A stretch of DNA of 64,000 bases. Origin: Flavobacterium psychrotrophum (GTDB lineage: Bacteria > Bacteroidota > Bacteroidia > Flavobacteriales > Flavobacteriaceae). Both the position numbers and the translations under genes were made by a program. The notes beneath the pieces were generated by a model, which saw only the letters and a program-made list of their open reading frames with translations, searched no databases and was not told the origin of the DNA. The DNA lies in NCBI RefSeq assembly GCF_003403075.1, contig NZ_CP031557.1, positions 1,178,001-1,242,000 on the forward strand, given 5' to 3'. Of the stretch, positions 55,277-63,690 are shown piece by piece. Positions within the stretch are counted from its first letter, which is position 1; each line of letters opens with the position of its first letter.

Positions 55277-55603
55277 ATGGACATTAATTATTATCTACAA
55301 AAAATAGAGGATTATCAAAGTGAAGGAATTGATAGTTATCGATTTAACAACATTGAGGATATTAATTTAATAATATCTGGTTTAAGAGGATTACAAAAGC
55401 ATTCTGAAGCAGAAGCTCTTTTTTTTAAATACGAGGCTGATTTAAAATCCAGTGAATATTGGCCTGTGTTTCTCTCAGTAATTCTTCAAGTTTTTAATGA
55501 AAGTGGTAATACTAAAGCGTTAATTACTTATACTAGGGAGTTAAAGAAAATCTATCCAGACCATCCTTATGTCATTGAAATTTCCAAATACCACACGATT
55601 TAG
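55277..55603 (+). CDS. Small TPR-like helical protein
   Basis: The frame begins at 55115, but the stretch before the ATG at 55277 reads like untranslated sequence, and MDINYYLQKIEDYQ starts a good helix, so 108 residues are preferred. Helical hairpins (INLIISGLRGLQKHSEAEALFFK split in two, then LITYTRELKKIYPDHPY) look like one or two TPR units. The gene ends 37 bases before the large nuclease-like gene and may be co-transcribed with it as a partner or adaptor. Confidence 0.5.
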   Translation: MDINYYLQKIEDYQSEGIDSYRFNNIEDINLIISGLRGLQKHSEAEALFFKYEADLKSSEYWPVFLSVILQVFNESGNTKALITYTRELKKIYPDHPYVIEISKYHTI

Positions 55604-55640
55604 AATTTCAGTTGACAAAATTATTAACCTATTGTAATAA

Positions 55641-57320
55641 ATGGGAATAGAAAAAATAAAAGATAAATACTTAGTATACAAATTAGAGTACAAAGCCGAA
55701 GCCAAATTTAGAAATGAATTGTCAAAGCAATTAATTTCTAAATTTGGAAGAGGCCCTTTTGAAGAAGAGGATATTAGGGCAATTGTACTTTACAGTGTCA
55801 ATTATTATATAGCTGAATTTCTCAACATTTGTCATAGTGAAACGTCTTGTAAATTTTATCAACAAGTTTTTATTTTTCACGAGCAAGCGACAGAGTTAAG
55901 CTATGTGCATAATGAAGATCCAACAATTGATTGGAGTTATATTGCGTCGTACAGACGTACATTAAAATTTGTTCTCGAAACCGGATGTGAAATAAATATG
56001 GTCACAGGTGAGTCATTTGATGCTAATTTTCAAAAGAGATTTGAAGCGACAATAAACGACTTATTATTTTTAGGCGAGATGATTTTAACATGTGTTAGTT
56101 TGTATGCTGAACAGGGAATGGTTGAGGATTTGGCTGACGTATCATTTGATGAAAATAATCTGTATGTTTTTGGAAGACGACATCATTACAATCATATAAT
56201 TAAATACATTATTGGTGAATTTAATGGCCAGGTTACTAAAGCGATAATAGATGATAGTGATCTCGCAGGTTTTTCAGATTTAAAGAATACCATTAAAAAA
56301 TGTTTTACAATCAATTATGATAACGTGAGTTACTTATTGGCTGCAATTCATGAACAAAATAAATCCAAAGGAGGATATATTGTAGGAGTGGAGTGGAGAA
56401 CTTTAACTGCAAATCTTAACGGAATGTTTGGTGTTCCACTTGAAAGTGCAGAAGAGTTTTTTCAAGGACTGAAACTTGATCGAAATAATAAAATGAGTCT
56501 TTTAGACTTAGCATGTAAACCGTATAATTTAATCAGATACATCTATAGGCCAATTTTAATTTGGAATGTTGATGGTAGTGATTACGCTTTTTTTGGAAAA
56601 AGTTCTTGGTCTGAAACATTTATACAATTGTCGTCTAACGCAATTCCTTGGGGTAAAGCAGCACCCGAATGGCTAAAAAACAAATGTTTCAAAACTTATG
56701 TACACACCAAAGAAGATGACCACGATCGTTGGCTAGATGATGAGGTTGAGAAGAAACTTGAAACTAATAATTATAAATATGACAGAAATGTAAAAAGACT
56801 TTTTCATGGCAACACTAGTACCAATATTGATGTTAAAGGATTAGGAGAGGTAGATTTTATCATTATTAATTCAAAAAGAAAGATAATCTACGTTTCAGAC
56901 TGTAAACATTTATTAGGCAGATATGACATGATGAACCAAAAAAATGATTTTAACGCATTTTCTGTTGGTGAAAAATCCTATAATAAAACAATGGAGAGAA
57001 AAGTTGATTGGTTTTCGCATAATCATCAGTTAGTTGCAGAGGATTTTGGAAAAAAATATAAAGAGGAATTTGACTTTACCGACTACAAAGTAGAAGGAAT
57101 TTTTATAATTAATACTCCTACTTTTTACATGTATAATGCTCATTACAGGATTTACACAGTTGCCCAGCTTGACAGTTTTTTGAAAGGTACATTTATTGAT
57201 AAAACTTTTGAAATATTAATAGAAGGGCGTGATGATGATAAGTTTTTACACGTGCAATACCCTTATTTTAAAAAACCAAATTATTTAATTTTTGATCCTT
57301 TTATTGATATAGATGTTTAA
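55641..57320 (+). CDS. Nuclease-like protein (PD-(D/E)XK variant), unknown system
   Basis: A 559-residue AT-rich gene I do not recognise. The N-terminal 390 residues are helical, with a central GGYIVGVEWRTL. Residues 400-430 show a nuclease-like core: Asp405 in GEVDFIII, then Asp420-Cys-Lys422 in YVSDCKHLLG, a D-x14-DxK pattern like the NERD/PD-(D/E)XK fold with Asp in place of Glu. A beta-rich end follows. It is the largest gene of the AT-rich module, with a TPR-like gene before and a small unknown after. Its position and motif suggest a defence effector. Confidence 0.55.
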   Translation: MGIEKIKDKYLVYKLEYKAEAKFRNELSKQLISKFGRGPFEEEDIRAIVLYSVNYYIAEFLNICHSETSCKFYQQVFIFHEQATELSYVHNEDPTIDWSYIASYRRTLKFVLETGCEINMVTGESFDANFQKRFEATINDLLFLGEMILTCVSLYAEQGMVEDLADVSFDENNLYVFGRRHHYNHIIKYIIGEFNGQVTKAIIDDSDLAGFSDLKNTIKKCFTINYDNVSYLLAAIHEQNKSKGGYIVGVEWRTLTANLNGMFGVPLESAEEFFQGLKLDRNNKMSLLDLACKPYNLIRYIYRPILIWNVDGSDYAFFGKSSWSETFIQLSSNAIPWGKAAPEWLKNKCFKTYVHTKEDDHDRWLDDEVEKKLETNNYKYDRNVKRLFHGNTSTNIDVKGLGEVDFIIINSKRKIIYVSDCKHLLGRYDMMNQKNDFNAFSVGEKSYNKTMERKVDWFSHNHQLVAEDFGKKYKEEFDFTDYKVEGIFIINTPTFYMYNAHYRIYTVAQLDSFLKGTFIDKTFEILIEGRDDDKFLHVQYPYFKKPNYLIFDPFIDIDV

Positions 57321-57338
57321 TTTCAAATTAAAAATAAC

Positions 57339-57749
57339 ATGAAGACATTGTTTGTTGATAAAATTGAAGATAATGATCTTGGGGGATTTACCAAGAACAC
57401 TAATAAAATTTCTTATAATCTGGCTAACTACAGACTTTCAATAGAAGAAATTATCAATAAATCGTCTCCAGACACAGATTACCCAGTCGCAGTTTTTAGA
57501 GCGGGTCAGTATGTCGCTATATTTAATTGTAGTAGGGATTTATCATATGTTCAACTTGCATTTATCAATTATGAGATCAGTATAGAAGATAATTTTAACA
57601 CATTTGCAGACGCTTTTACTCCTAAGACTATTCCAGCATTTCATGAAATGCAGAAGCTAATTAGGAAAGCTTTTGATGATCTAAAATTATCAAAAGTGGC
57701 TTTGTCGGATAGTGAAATGTTATTTAAAGAAGTTTTAAAAGCAAATTAA
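57339..57749 (+). CDS. Hypothetical protein downstream of nuclease-like gene
   Basis: A 136-residue acidic, soluble protein without a known motif. It starts 18 bases after the nuclease-like gene and ends the AT-rich module, so it is probably the last gene of that transcript. Mixed alpha/beta pattern: VAVFRAGQYVAIFNC, then helices IPAFHEMQKLIRKAFDDL. It could be an immunity or accessory subunit, which is only a guess from position. Confidence 0.5.
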   Translation: MKTLFVDKIEDNDLGGFTKNTNKISYNLANYRLSIEEIINKSSPDTDYPVAVFRAGQYVAIFNCSRDLSYVQLAFINYEISIEDNFNTFADAFTPKTIPAFHEMQKLIRKAFDDLKLSKVALSDSEMLFKEVLKAN

Positions 57750-57822
57750 GATGGTTGGTTAATAATTATTTTTACACTAATAATATGTTTTAATGGGTTG
57801 TACTAAATACGAGTTTTATCCA

Positions 57823-57830
57823 TAGCTTTG
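57823..57830 (+). promoter_or_regulatory. Candidate -7 box for the bestrophin gene
   Basis: TAGCTTTG matches TAnnTTTG and lies 26 bases before the ATG. A TTG (57798-57800) 22 bases upstream may be the -33 element. Confidence 0.45.
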
Positions 57831-57856
57831 ATACAGCATTTACACTTCAAAGTATC

Positions 57857-58774
57857 ATGATCATCAAGAAAAAAACACACTGGTTTAGGATGCTCTTTGA
57901 ATGGCAGGGATCGGTATTGCCCCAACTCCTGCCCAGACTGCTGCTTATTTTTGTGTACTCAGGTGTTTTAGTGTATTTCCAGGATGTTTTAATAGCCCAT
58001 CATTTGCATATCAACCCCGCCATCTTTACCCTTTTTGGTATTGCACTGGCAATCTTTTTAGGCTTCCGTAACAATGTGAGTTATGACCGCTTTTGGGAGG
58101 GACGTAAACTGTGGGGAGCTTTACTTAACGACACACGCTCGTTAGCCCGCCAAGCCCACAACCTTTCTGAAAATAAAGAATCTAAAGAGGAAATCTCACA
58201 CTTCGTGAACCAGCTCATAGCACTAGTCTATGCCCTTAAGCACCAATTGAGGCATACCAGTCCGAATGAGGACATGAGAAGGTTGCTTTCAGATGCTTTG
58301 GTAAAGGAACTTGAGCCCGTCCGTTTTAAGCCGGTAATCCTTTTAAAATCCTTGGGCGACTGGGTACAAGTCAATAAACAAAAGGGCAACATAGCACCAC
58401 TATCCCAATTGGCTTTTGAAGAAAACCTGAACAAGCTGTCGGGCATCATTGGCGGCTGTGAACGTATTGCCAATACGCCCATACCATTTTCCTATTCGGT
58501 ATTGTTGCACCGCACGGTGTACATTTACTGTTTTATGCTGCCGTTTGGTTTTGTCGATATATTGGGCTGGCTTACACCGTTTATTATAGCCTTTGTTGCC
58601 TATACGTTCCTGGCCCTTGAAGCCATAGCCGATGAGTTGGAAGACCCGTTTGGTACGCAACCCAATGATCTTGCACTGGATACAATGGCGAAAACTATAG
58701 AGGATACCCTGTTGGAACTTGATGGGAGAGTGGTACCGGAGCGGGGAGTTCCCAATAATTATTATGTAACGTAA
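57857..58774 (+). CDS. Bestrophin-family anion channel (UPF0187)
   Basis: A 305-residue membrane protein of the bestrophin/YneE type. Four hydrophobic helices occur at about 25-45 (LLIFVYSGVLVYF), 55-75 (FTLFGIALAIFLGF), 210-230 (YCFMLPFGFVDILGW) and 235-255. The family motif FRNNVSYDRFWEGRKLWG follows the second helix, and the cytoplasmic EDPFGTQPNDLALD lies near the end. Homologues form pentameric ion channels. It is a normal chromosomal gene in base composition, unlike the AT-rich module before it, and marks the right edge of that module. Confidence 0.92.
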   Translation: MIIKKKTHWFRMLFEWQGSVLPQLLPRLLLIFVYSGVLVYFQDVLIAHHLHINPAIFTLFGIALAIFLGFRNNVSYDRFWEGRKLWGALLNDTRSLARQAHNLSENKESKEEISHFVNQLIALVYALKHQLRHTSPNEDMRRLLSDALVKELEPVRFKPVILLKSLGDWVQVNKQKGNIAPLSQLAFEENLNKLSGIIGGCERIANTPIPFSYSVLLHRTVYIYCFMLPFGFVDILGWLTPFIIAFVAYTFLALEAIADELEDPFGTQPNDLALDTMAKTIEDTLLELDGRVVPERGVPNNYYVT

Positions 58775-58790
58775 TGAAGTAGAAAATCAT

Positions 58791-58798
58791 TAACTTTG
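58791..58798 (+). promoter_or_regulatory. Candidate -7 box for the zeta-toxin operon
   Basis: TAACTTTG matches TAnnTTTG and lies 30 bases before the ATG of the first gene (58829). No clear -33 element. Confidence 0.4.
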
Positions 58799-58828
58799 TA
58801 GTATACCGAATAAAAAAGATATTGCACG

Positions 58829-59068
58829 ATGAAAAAGGTGGTATTCCGTAAAGACACAGCACAGACAAAATCATTGCAGGCGGCAGGTACTGTTGCCTCC
58901 GCTACTGCTGTGCGCCATGCCAAGGCACTTGATCTTGACATTACCTATATTGAAAATGGTAATGTTATTGTAGAGGAACCTAACGGCCACACCACGGTGG
59001 TCAAGAAATTAGAAAAGGTTACAGCTCCTATTGTACTAACCAAAGGAATGGTATTGCATGCCAAATAA
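58829..59068 (+). CDS. Small partner (possible antitoxin) of zeta-type toxin
   Basis: A 79-residue protein with a helix then beta strands (ATAVRHAKALDLDITYIEN, NVIVEEPNGHTTVVKKL). It overlaps the toxin start by 11 bp, the arrangement of antitoxin-toxin pairs, but it does not resemble the helical epsilon antitoxin. It may instead be a distinct antitoxin or a simple companion protein. No homology beyond this can be seen. Confidence 0.6.
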   Translation: MKKVVFRKDTAQTKSLQAAGTVASATAVRHAKALDLDITYIENGNVIVEEPNGHTTVVKKLEKVTAPIVLTKGMVLHAK

Positions 59069-59795
59069 AAAGATACGGGTTTTTGCCGGACCAAACGGTT
59101 CCGGTAAAAGTTCCCTTTTTCAGGAGTTTTCAAGAAACTACAATACCGGTCCATTCATCAATGCGGATGAAATTGAAAGCCGGCTGGTGGGTAAAGGACT
59201 TATCGACCTTAAAGAGCTCGGACTGAAAGCTACGCAGCAAGACCTTGATGAATTTTCTCATCTTCCTTCTTCCAAGTCGCTGTTGCAAAAGGCAGGGGAG
59301 GCCAATCATCCTATTGATATTATTGTCAGTGAGAACTGTATTGTTGACCGTTCCAAAGAAAGCCACAGCTATGAGGCTTCTTATACGGCTGCCTTTATAC
59401 GGCATTTATTAATCAGGGAAGGCAAATCTTTCAGTTTTGAAACGGTAATGAGCCACGCATCTAAAGTCGAAGAAGTAAAGGAATTGCTTGGGCTGGGTTA
59501 TCACGCCTACCTTTATTTTGTTTGTATTGATGACCCAGAGGTAAACGTATCACGCGTAGATACGAGGGTTAAAAAAGGAGGTCATCCAGTGTCCGAAAAT
59601 AAGATCAGGGAACGCTATGTACGCACTCTTGGGCTTTTGCATGAAATTTTACCATTATGTTACAGGGCTTATCTATTTGATAATTCCGGGAAGAAGCAGG
59701 TCATGATTGCAGAATTGTATGATGGCGCATTAGAGCTTAAGACAGATAAGGTTCCCAAATGGTTTATTGATTATGTACTTCCTTATTATTCTTAA
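59058..59795 (+). CDS. Zeta-toxin-like P-loop kinase
   Basis: A 245-residue P-loop kinase with Walker A GPNGSGKSS (11-19) right at the N-terminus, NADEIESRL as in zeta/PezT substrate-binding regions, and FETVMSHASKVEEV near 130-145 that matches the zeta family's SFET motif. A central insert (about 60-110, with a DRSKESHSYEAS segment) is longer than in the minimal toxin. Zeta toxins phosphorylate UDP-N-acetylglucosamine and poison wall synthesis; other members of this fold have different substrates. It overlaps its upstream partner by 11 bp. Confidence 0.8.
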   Translation: MPNKKIRVFAGPNGSGKSSLFQEFSRNYNTGPFINADEIESRLVGKGLIDLKELGLKATQQDLDEFSHLPSSKSLLQKAGEANHPIDIIVSENCIVDRSKESHSYEASYTAAFIRHLLIREGKSFSFETVMSHASKVEEVKELLGLGYHAYLYFVCIDDPEVNVSRVDTRVKKGGHPVSENKIRERYVRTLGLLHEILPLCYRAYLFDNSGKKQVMIAELYDGALELKTDKVPKWFIDYVLPYYS

Positions 59796-59810
59796 TTAAA
59801 AGTTTTTACG

Positions 59811-60053
59811 TTGAAACTCCACGATTGCGAACAAGAAATTAAAGAGCGTCAGTATTTAGTTGGCATGGAACTCGAACATGAGTCCGGTAGCCATAAGATA
59901 AAAGTTGATTCTTTAGATCCTTTTGAGATTACCGGTACCGGGTTGTATTACATCCGTTGCCGTTATTATAAACAGAATGAGGATGGTGTCTACGGGACAA
60001 CGCTGTTGGCCAATAAGCTTAACGACCTGCTTATCTATTATATGGCCTATTAA
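59811..60053 (+). CDS. Small hypothetical protein after zeta-like toxin
   Basis: An 80-residue protein, 15 bases after the toxin stop, probably in the same operon. The start is a TTG (59811) reading KLHDCEQEIKERQ; the first ATG is 16 codons on and would cut the helix. Beta-rich body (YYIRCRYYKQNEDGVYGT). Its stop overlaps the convergent regulator by 4 bases. No function is known; a third, immunity-like member of the toxin operon is possible. Confidence 0.5.
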   Translation: MKLHDCEQEIKERQYLVGMELEHESGSHKIKVDSLDPFEITGTGLYYIRCRYYKQNEDGVYGTTLLANKLNDLLIYYMAY

Positions 60054-61747
60054 GATGGTTCGGCGTTGTCGTCTAATTCTTTTCTTAGCTTTTCTATAAA
60101 TACCCTGGGAGACATTTCCGTGTACACTTTAAAAGCCGCTACAAAACGTTGTGTGCTGGTAAAACCCACTTCGGCCGCAAGGGCATCATCCGTAAATATC
60201 CGCAGCAATCGGTTCGTTTTAAGTGCGTTTATGATGTATTGTATTTTCAGGCTGTTGACATAATTGTTATAGGATTGTTTTTTATGAAATGAGATAATCT
60301 CAGAGGTATAACGGTTGTTGGCTCCCACATACTCGGCGAGTGCTGTAAGGCTGGTGTTACTTTTTAAATACTCCTTATTGGCTTCCCATTTTTTAAGAGC
60401 CTGTAACACTTTTTGTACGGTATCTTCCGGAATTGCCAGCTCTTTAGGGATACTTTTATCAGGTTTCATTGAAAGCCTTTGATTTTCCTGCATCAGTTCC
60501 TTAAATATTTTTTCCTGCCTTTTGCGGTTGGTTTTCCATTTATAGGATATGAAAAGCGTTATTGCCAGTAATGATATCGAACTTATGATTAATAAGTTAT
60601 TATTGCTCTTTTGCCTGTATAACGCCTTTTCCATTTTTTGTTTTTCAAGAAGTAATTCCCGATCATCGTAATTTTTATGGATGCTGTCAAAAAGATGGTC
60701 ATGCGTTAAGCGTAGTATACTGTCCGCCTTTAGTAAACGATCTACATATTTTAGTACTTCACCCTGGTTATTATTATCCTTATAATAGTCGATTAACAAC
60801 TCATAGTTTTCCCTGAGATCCGGGCGTATGTATTCGCTACGGATAAATTCATCATCGACTTTTTTAAGATACGGTATACTTTCCTGGAAGTTCTTTTGTA
60901 CCCAATAGCTTTTACCGATGTAAAAATTGGCAACGGCCAGGTTCGCATAATCATTCAGATTGGTCAGTGGCGCAATGGATTGCTTTAATTTAGCTATTGC
61001 TGAAGCGTAATTCGATATAAAATATTCATTGAGCCCATCCAGATGGAGGAAATAACAGTCCATGCTATGGTTATTCAGTCGTTTTGCTTCTCCAATACCT
61101 AAGCTAACCATTCTGGCTGCGTTCCCATAATCTCCGCTTTTATTGTAGACCAGGCCAAGAGAATGAATGGTATTTAAGTATGCTCTTGTGTTTTCGTTTT
61201 TAAAATACGTTAAGCATTGTGTAAGGAGTACTATCGTCTCTTGGTTTTGACCCAAATAGTATTTTTCCTGGGCTATGTTGTATTTGAATTTATGCGAAAG
61301 GTAAGGATCATCAGCCCTTTCGAGATACGTCCGCGCGGTAATATAATTTTCTAAGGCTTCCTGATGTTTTTTCATTCCATAAAAAACGATCCCACGGGAA
61401 AGATATGCAGAACCAATTAACTTATCGTCATTGGATTTTAATGCTGCCTTTACCATGCTGTCGGTATAAATAATTTTTACAGTTCCCTCAGAATTATCTG
61501 CATAGTTTTTATATCCCTGCAGCAGCAGTTCAAAGTCAGTACCCGCTTTGGCCTTATCCAGGAATGCTTTTAAGTACAATTTTTGGAATGTGGTATTGTT
61601 TTTAGCTTCCTTTATCCTTCTGAAAAGATAGGAATAGTCTTTATCAATTAGAGAGTCTTTTGGAGAAGCGTATGCATGTGTTTCACATATCAGTGCACAT
61701 AAGCAACAAAATGCAGTTTTAAGATGGATGCCGGTTATCATTTGCAA
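60050..61747 (-). CDS. Membrane-anchored TPR sensor with AraC-type DNA-binding domain
   Basis: A 565-residue regulator of a Bacteroidota type. Signal peptide (FCCLCALICETHAYAS), then about 330 residues of periplasmic TPR helices (AYLSRGIVFYGMKKHQEAL, ALENYITARTYLERA), one membrane helix at about 378-398 (LLIISSISLLAITLFISY) and a cytoplasmic AraC HTH domain near 455-560 (ALAEYVGANNRYTSEIIS, AAEVGFTSTQRFVAAFKVY). It probably senses an extracytoplasmic ligand and controls nearby genes. It is divergent from the lipoprotein gene across 309 bases, in which I see no clear operator. Confidence 0.88.
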   Translation of the reverse strand: MQMITGIHLKTAFCCLCALICETHAYASPKDSLIDKDYSYLFRRIKEAKNNTTFQKLYLKAFLDKAKAGTDFELLLQGYKNYADNSEGTVKIIYTDSMVKAALKSNDDKLIGSAYLSRGIVFYGMKKHQEALENYITARTYLERADDPYLSHKFKYNIAQEKYYLGQNQETIVLLTQCLTYFKNENTRAYLNTIHSLGLVYNKSGDYGNAARMVSLGIGEAKRLNNHSMDCYFLHLDGLNEYFISNYASAIAKLKQSIAPLTNLNDYANLAVANFYIGKSYWVQKNFQESIPYLKKVDDEFIRSEYIRPDLRENYELLIDYYKDNNNQGEVLKYVDRLLKADSILRLTHDHLFDSIHKNYDDRELLLEKQKMEKALYRQKSNNNLLIISSISLLAITLFISYKWKTNRKRQEKIFKELMQENQRLSMKPDKSIPKELAIPEDTVQKVLQALKKWEANKEYLKSNTSLTALAEYVGANNRYTSEIISFHKKQSYNNYVNSLKIQYIINALKTNRLLRIFTDDALAAEVGFTSTQRFVAAFKVYTEMSPRVFIEKLRKELDDNAEPS

Positions 61748-62056
61748 GCGTAATAATAGTTTCTGTGTCGGTTAAGAATCAGGCAGTAGTAAGGCAAACG
61801 ATATGGTAAGGCTTTTCAAAAATAATTAAATGCCCTGTATTTGTTGGGCTTTTAACAAAATTTAAGACTGTGGATTTTCCGAAAATCAGTAGTAAAAATA
61901 CGAATACCCGAAGTATAGCAGTTGCGCGGTGTTATGCGTGCCAATAGTTTTGTTTTGAATTCAGAAACCAAGGGTTATGTGATTGTAACCTGCCAGTTTG
62001 TCTATCCGGATAAATGAACTGATCAAATCGAATCAGTAACATTTAAAAACGAAACT

Positions 62057-62746
62057 ATGAAAAATGTTCTTTTACCCGGACTACTGTCCGCAGTGCTGCT
62101 TATGGGCTGTTCTTCCGATACGGAACTGACACCTGTAAAGGCAATTCACGGACAAACTATGAAATTCACTGCTTTGCAGGCGGAAAATAAATTGAATCCC
62201 TATGACAGCATAGGGCGTAATTACAGAGTGTTCTTATCAGAATACCAAAATACAGGCTATAACCCAACTACATTTTCCGGAGTATCGACTGCCGTTGCGA
62301 CGATTATGGGAAGCAAAGCAGTTGCCATTAACAACAATGAACAGGCTTTACTTTCGACGTATGTAAGTTCGCCCTCATTATCATTAACTACGGTTTTGGC
62401 CAATTCCACGCTTTCGCAAAGTGCCAAAGACTATCTTACGACGTTCACTGAGGACTTTATAACGCTGAGGCATCAACCGTTTGCCAGTGCTTATACTGAA
62501 ATTGTCAATTTCGAAGATACCGTAATGAACTCAACCGCTCTGACCACGAACGACCAAAGGGTACTCTTTACCGTTACTTCTTTGGCGCGCTATTCCCTCG
62601 ACCACAGTTGTTGTGAAGATACTGATTGGGAGACATCGGTAGGCAATATCGTTGCAGCAACAGCGGGAGCGTTAACCGATTCGGACAGAGCAATACAGTA
62701 TCTACTAATAACCCGTATTGCACAGCATGAAAACATAACTTTTTAA
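62057..62746 (+). CDS. Secreted lipoprotein of unknown function
   Basis: A 229-residue lipoprotein with signal LLSAVLLMGCSS, lipidated Cys at 18. The mature part is helical and rich in Thr, Ser and Ala (YLTTFTEDFITLRHQ, VLFTVTSLARYSLDHS), with a late CCEDTDWETSVG that may hold a disulfide or metal site. Divergent from the TPR-AraC sensor, which may regulate it. A terminator follows directly. The family is unknown. Confidence 0.7.
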   Translation: MKNVLLPGLLSAVLLMGCSSDTELTPVKAIHGQTMKFTALQAENKLNPYDSIGRNYRVFLSEYQNTGYNPTTFSGVSTAVATIMGSKAVAINNNEQALLSTYVSSPSLSLTTVLANSTLSQSAKDYLTTFTEDFITLRHQPFASAYTEIVNFEDTVMNSTALTTNDQRVLFTVTSLARYSLDHSCCEDTDWETSVGNIVAATAGALTDSDRAIQYLLITRIAQHENITF

Positions 62747-62751
62747 AATTG

Positions 62752-62775
62752 ATGCCCGGTACGCCGGGCATTTTA
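62752..62775 (+). terminator. Terminator after the lipoprotein gene
   Basis: ATGCCCGG (62752-62759), a TACG loop and CCGGGCAT (62764-62771) form an 8-bp GC-rich stem followed by TTTT, 5 bases after the stop. Confidence 0.85.
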
Positions 62776-62788
62776 ATACCTGTATGAT

Positions 62789-63625
62789 ATGGAATTTATC
62801 TCAAAAAAATTACCTGCTGAAGTATACTTATACAAAGGCTCGGCCGTCGAAATTCAAAATATGTCGTGTTCCGGGCATTTCATTTTAGTTTTCGTTAAAT
62901 CAGGGATAATACGCATACTGGTTGATGGGGTGAGCATGCTCGGTGTATCCGGTGAAATTATCATTGCGGTCAGCCAGGAATATTACCAGGTAATCCATGC
63001 CGGGAAAAAGCTGTTCTGCTACATTGTAAAAATCAACCGGGAATTCATAGTGGAAACCAAAATGTTCTATCACTTCATAGAGACCTTTATTAAGAAACAC
63101 CCCCTAAAAATAGTCCCGGATGCGTTTGAACAGAAGGTACTCAGCCGTATCATGAAACTCCTTATGTATTATTCCACGGTCCAGGATAGTATTTCGCAAT
63201 TATCTGTACAATCATTCTCAATGACTTTGAGCCTGTTACTTTTTCAAACGGGTTGGTTGTACAATCATTCGAACCCCTCTGAAAACACTTCCTACAACCG
63301 TAAAGAAGCCCTGGCTATGGGGTTTCTAAAGTTATTACTAAAGCATTTTAGACAGGAACAAAATATAGGTTTTTATTCCGGTGTATTATGTGTTACGGAT
63401 GGTTACTTAAACAAGGCGGTACGGGAAGTAACCGGCAAGACGGTTGGCTTTTGCATAGCGGAAATCCTTATTAGTGAAGCGAAATACCTGTTAGTACACC
63501 ATGGTGACGGTATTGAAACAATCAGTGAACAACTGGGCTTTTCATCGGGCGGTAGTTTTCGCCGTTTTTTCAAAAGACACACATTGTTTACCCCCTTGGA
63601 ATTTCGGAAGAGATTCCAGGTATAA
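62789..63625 (+). CDS. AraC-family transcriptional regulator
   Basis: A 278-residue regulator with an N-terminal cupin-like sensing domain (about 1-110: HFILVFVKSGIIRILVDG, GEIIIAVSQEYYQVIHAG) and a C-terminal double helix-turn-helix (about 185-275: VTDGYLNKAVREVTGKTV, ISEQLGFSSGGSFRRFFKRH, PLEFRKRF). It is 17 bases from the terminator of the lipoprotein gene and 65 bases before an RteC-like gene. AraC plus RteC neighbours are a familiar sight at Bacteroidota mobile elements, where they help control excision or cargo genes. Confidence 0.9.
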   Translation: MEFISKKLPAEVYLYKGSAVEIQNMSCSGHFILVFVKSGIIRILVDGVSMLGVSGEIIIAVSQEYYQVIHAGKKLFCYIVKINREFIVETKMFYHFIETFIKKHPLKIVPDAFEQKVLSRIMKLLMYYSTVQDSISQLSVQSFSMTLSLLLFQTGWLYNHSNPSENTSYNRKEALAMGFLKLLLKHFRQEQNIGFYSGVLCVTDGYLNKAVREVTGKTVGFCIAEILISEAKYLLVHHGDGIETISEQLGFSSGGSFRRFFKRHTLFTPLEFRKRFQV

Positions 63626-63690
63626 GTATCAAATGCCTTGCTGCGAATTCAGAAAAAGAAAAATGATGTTTAGGATTAAATCGCACGTGT

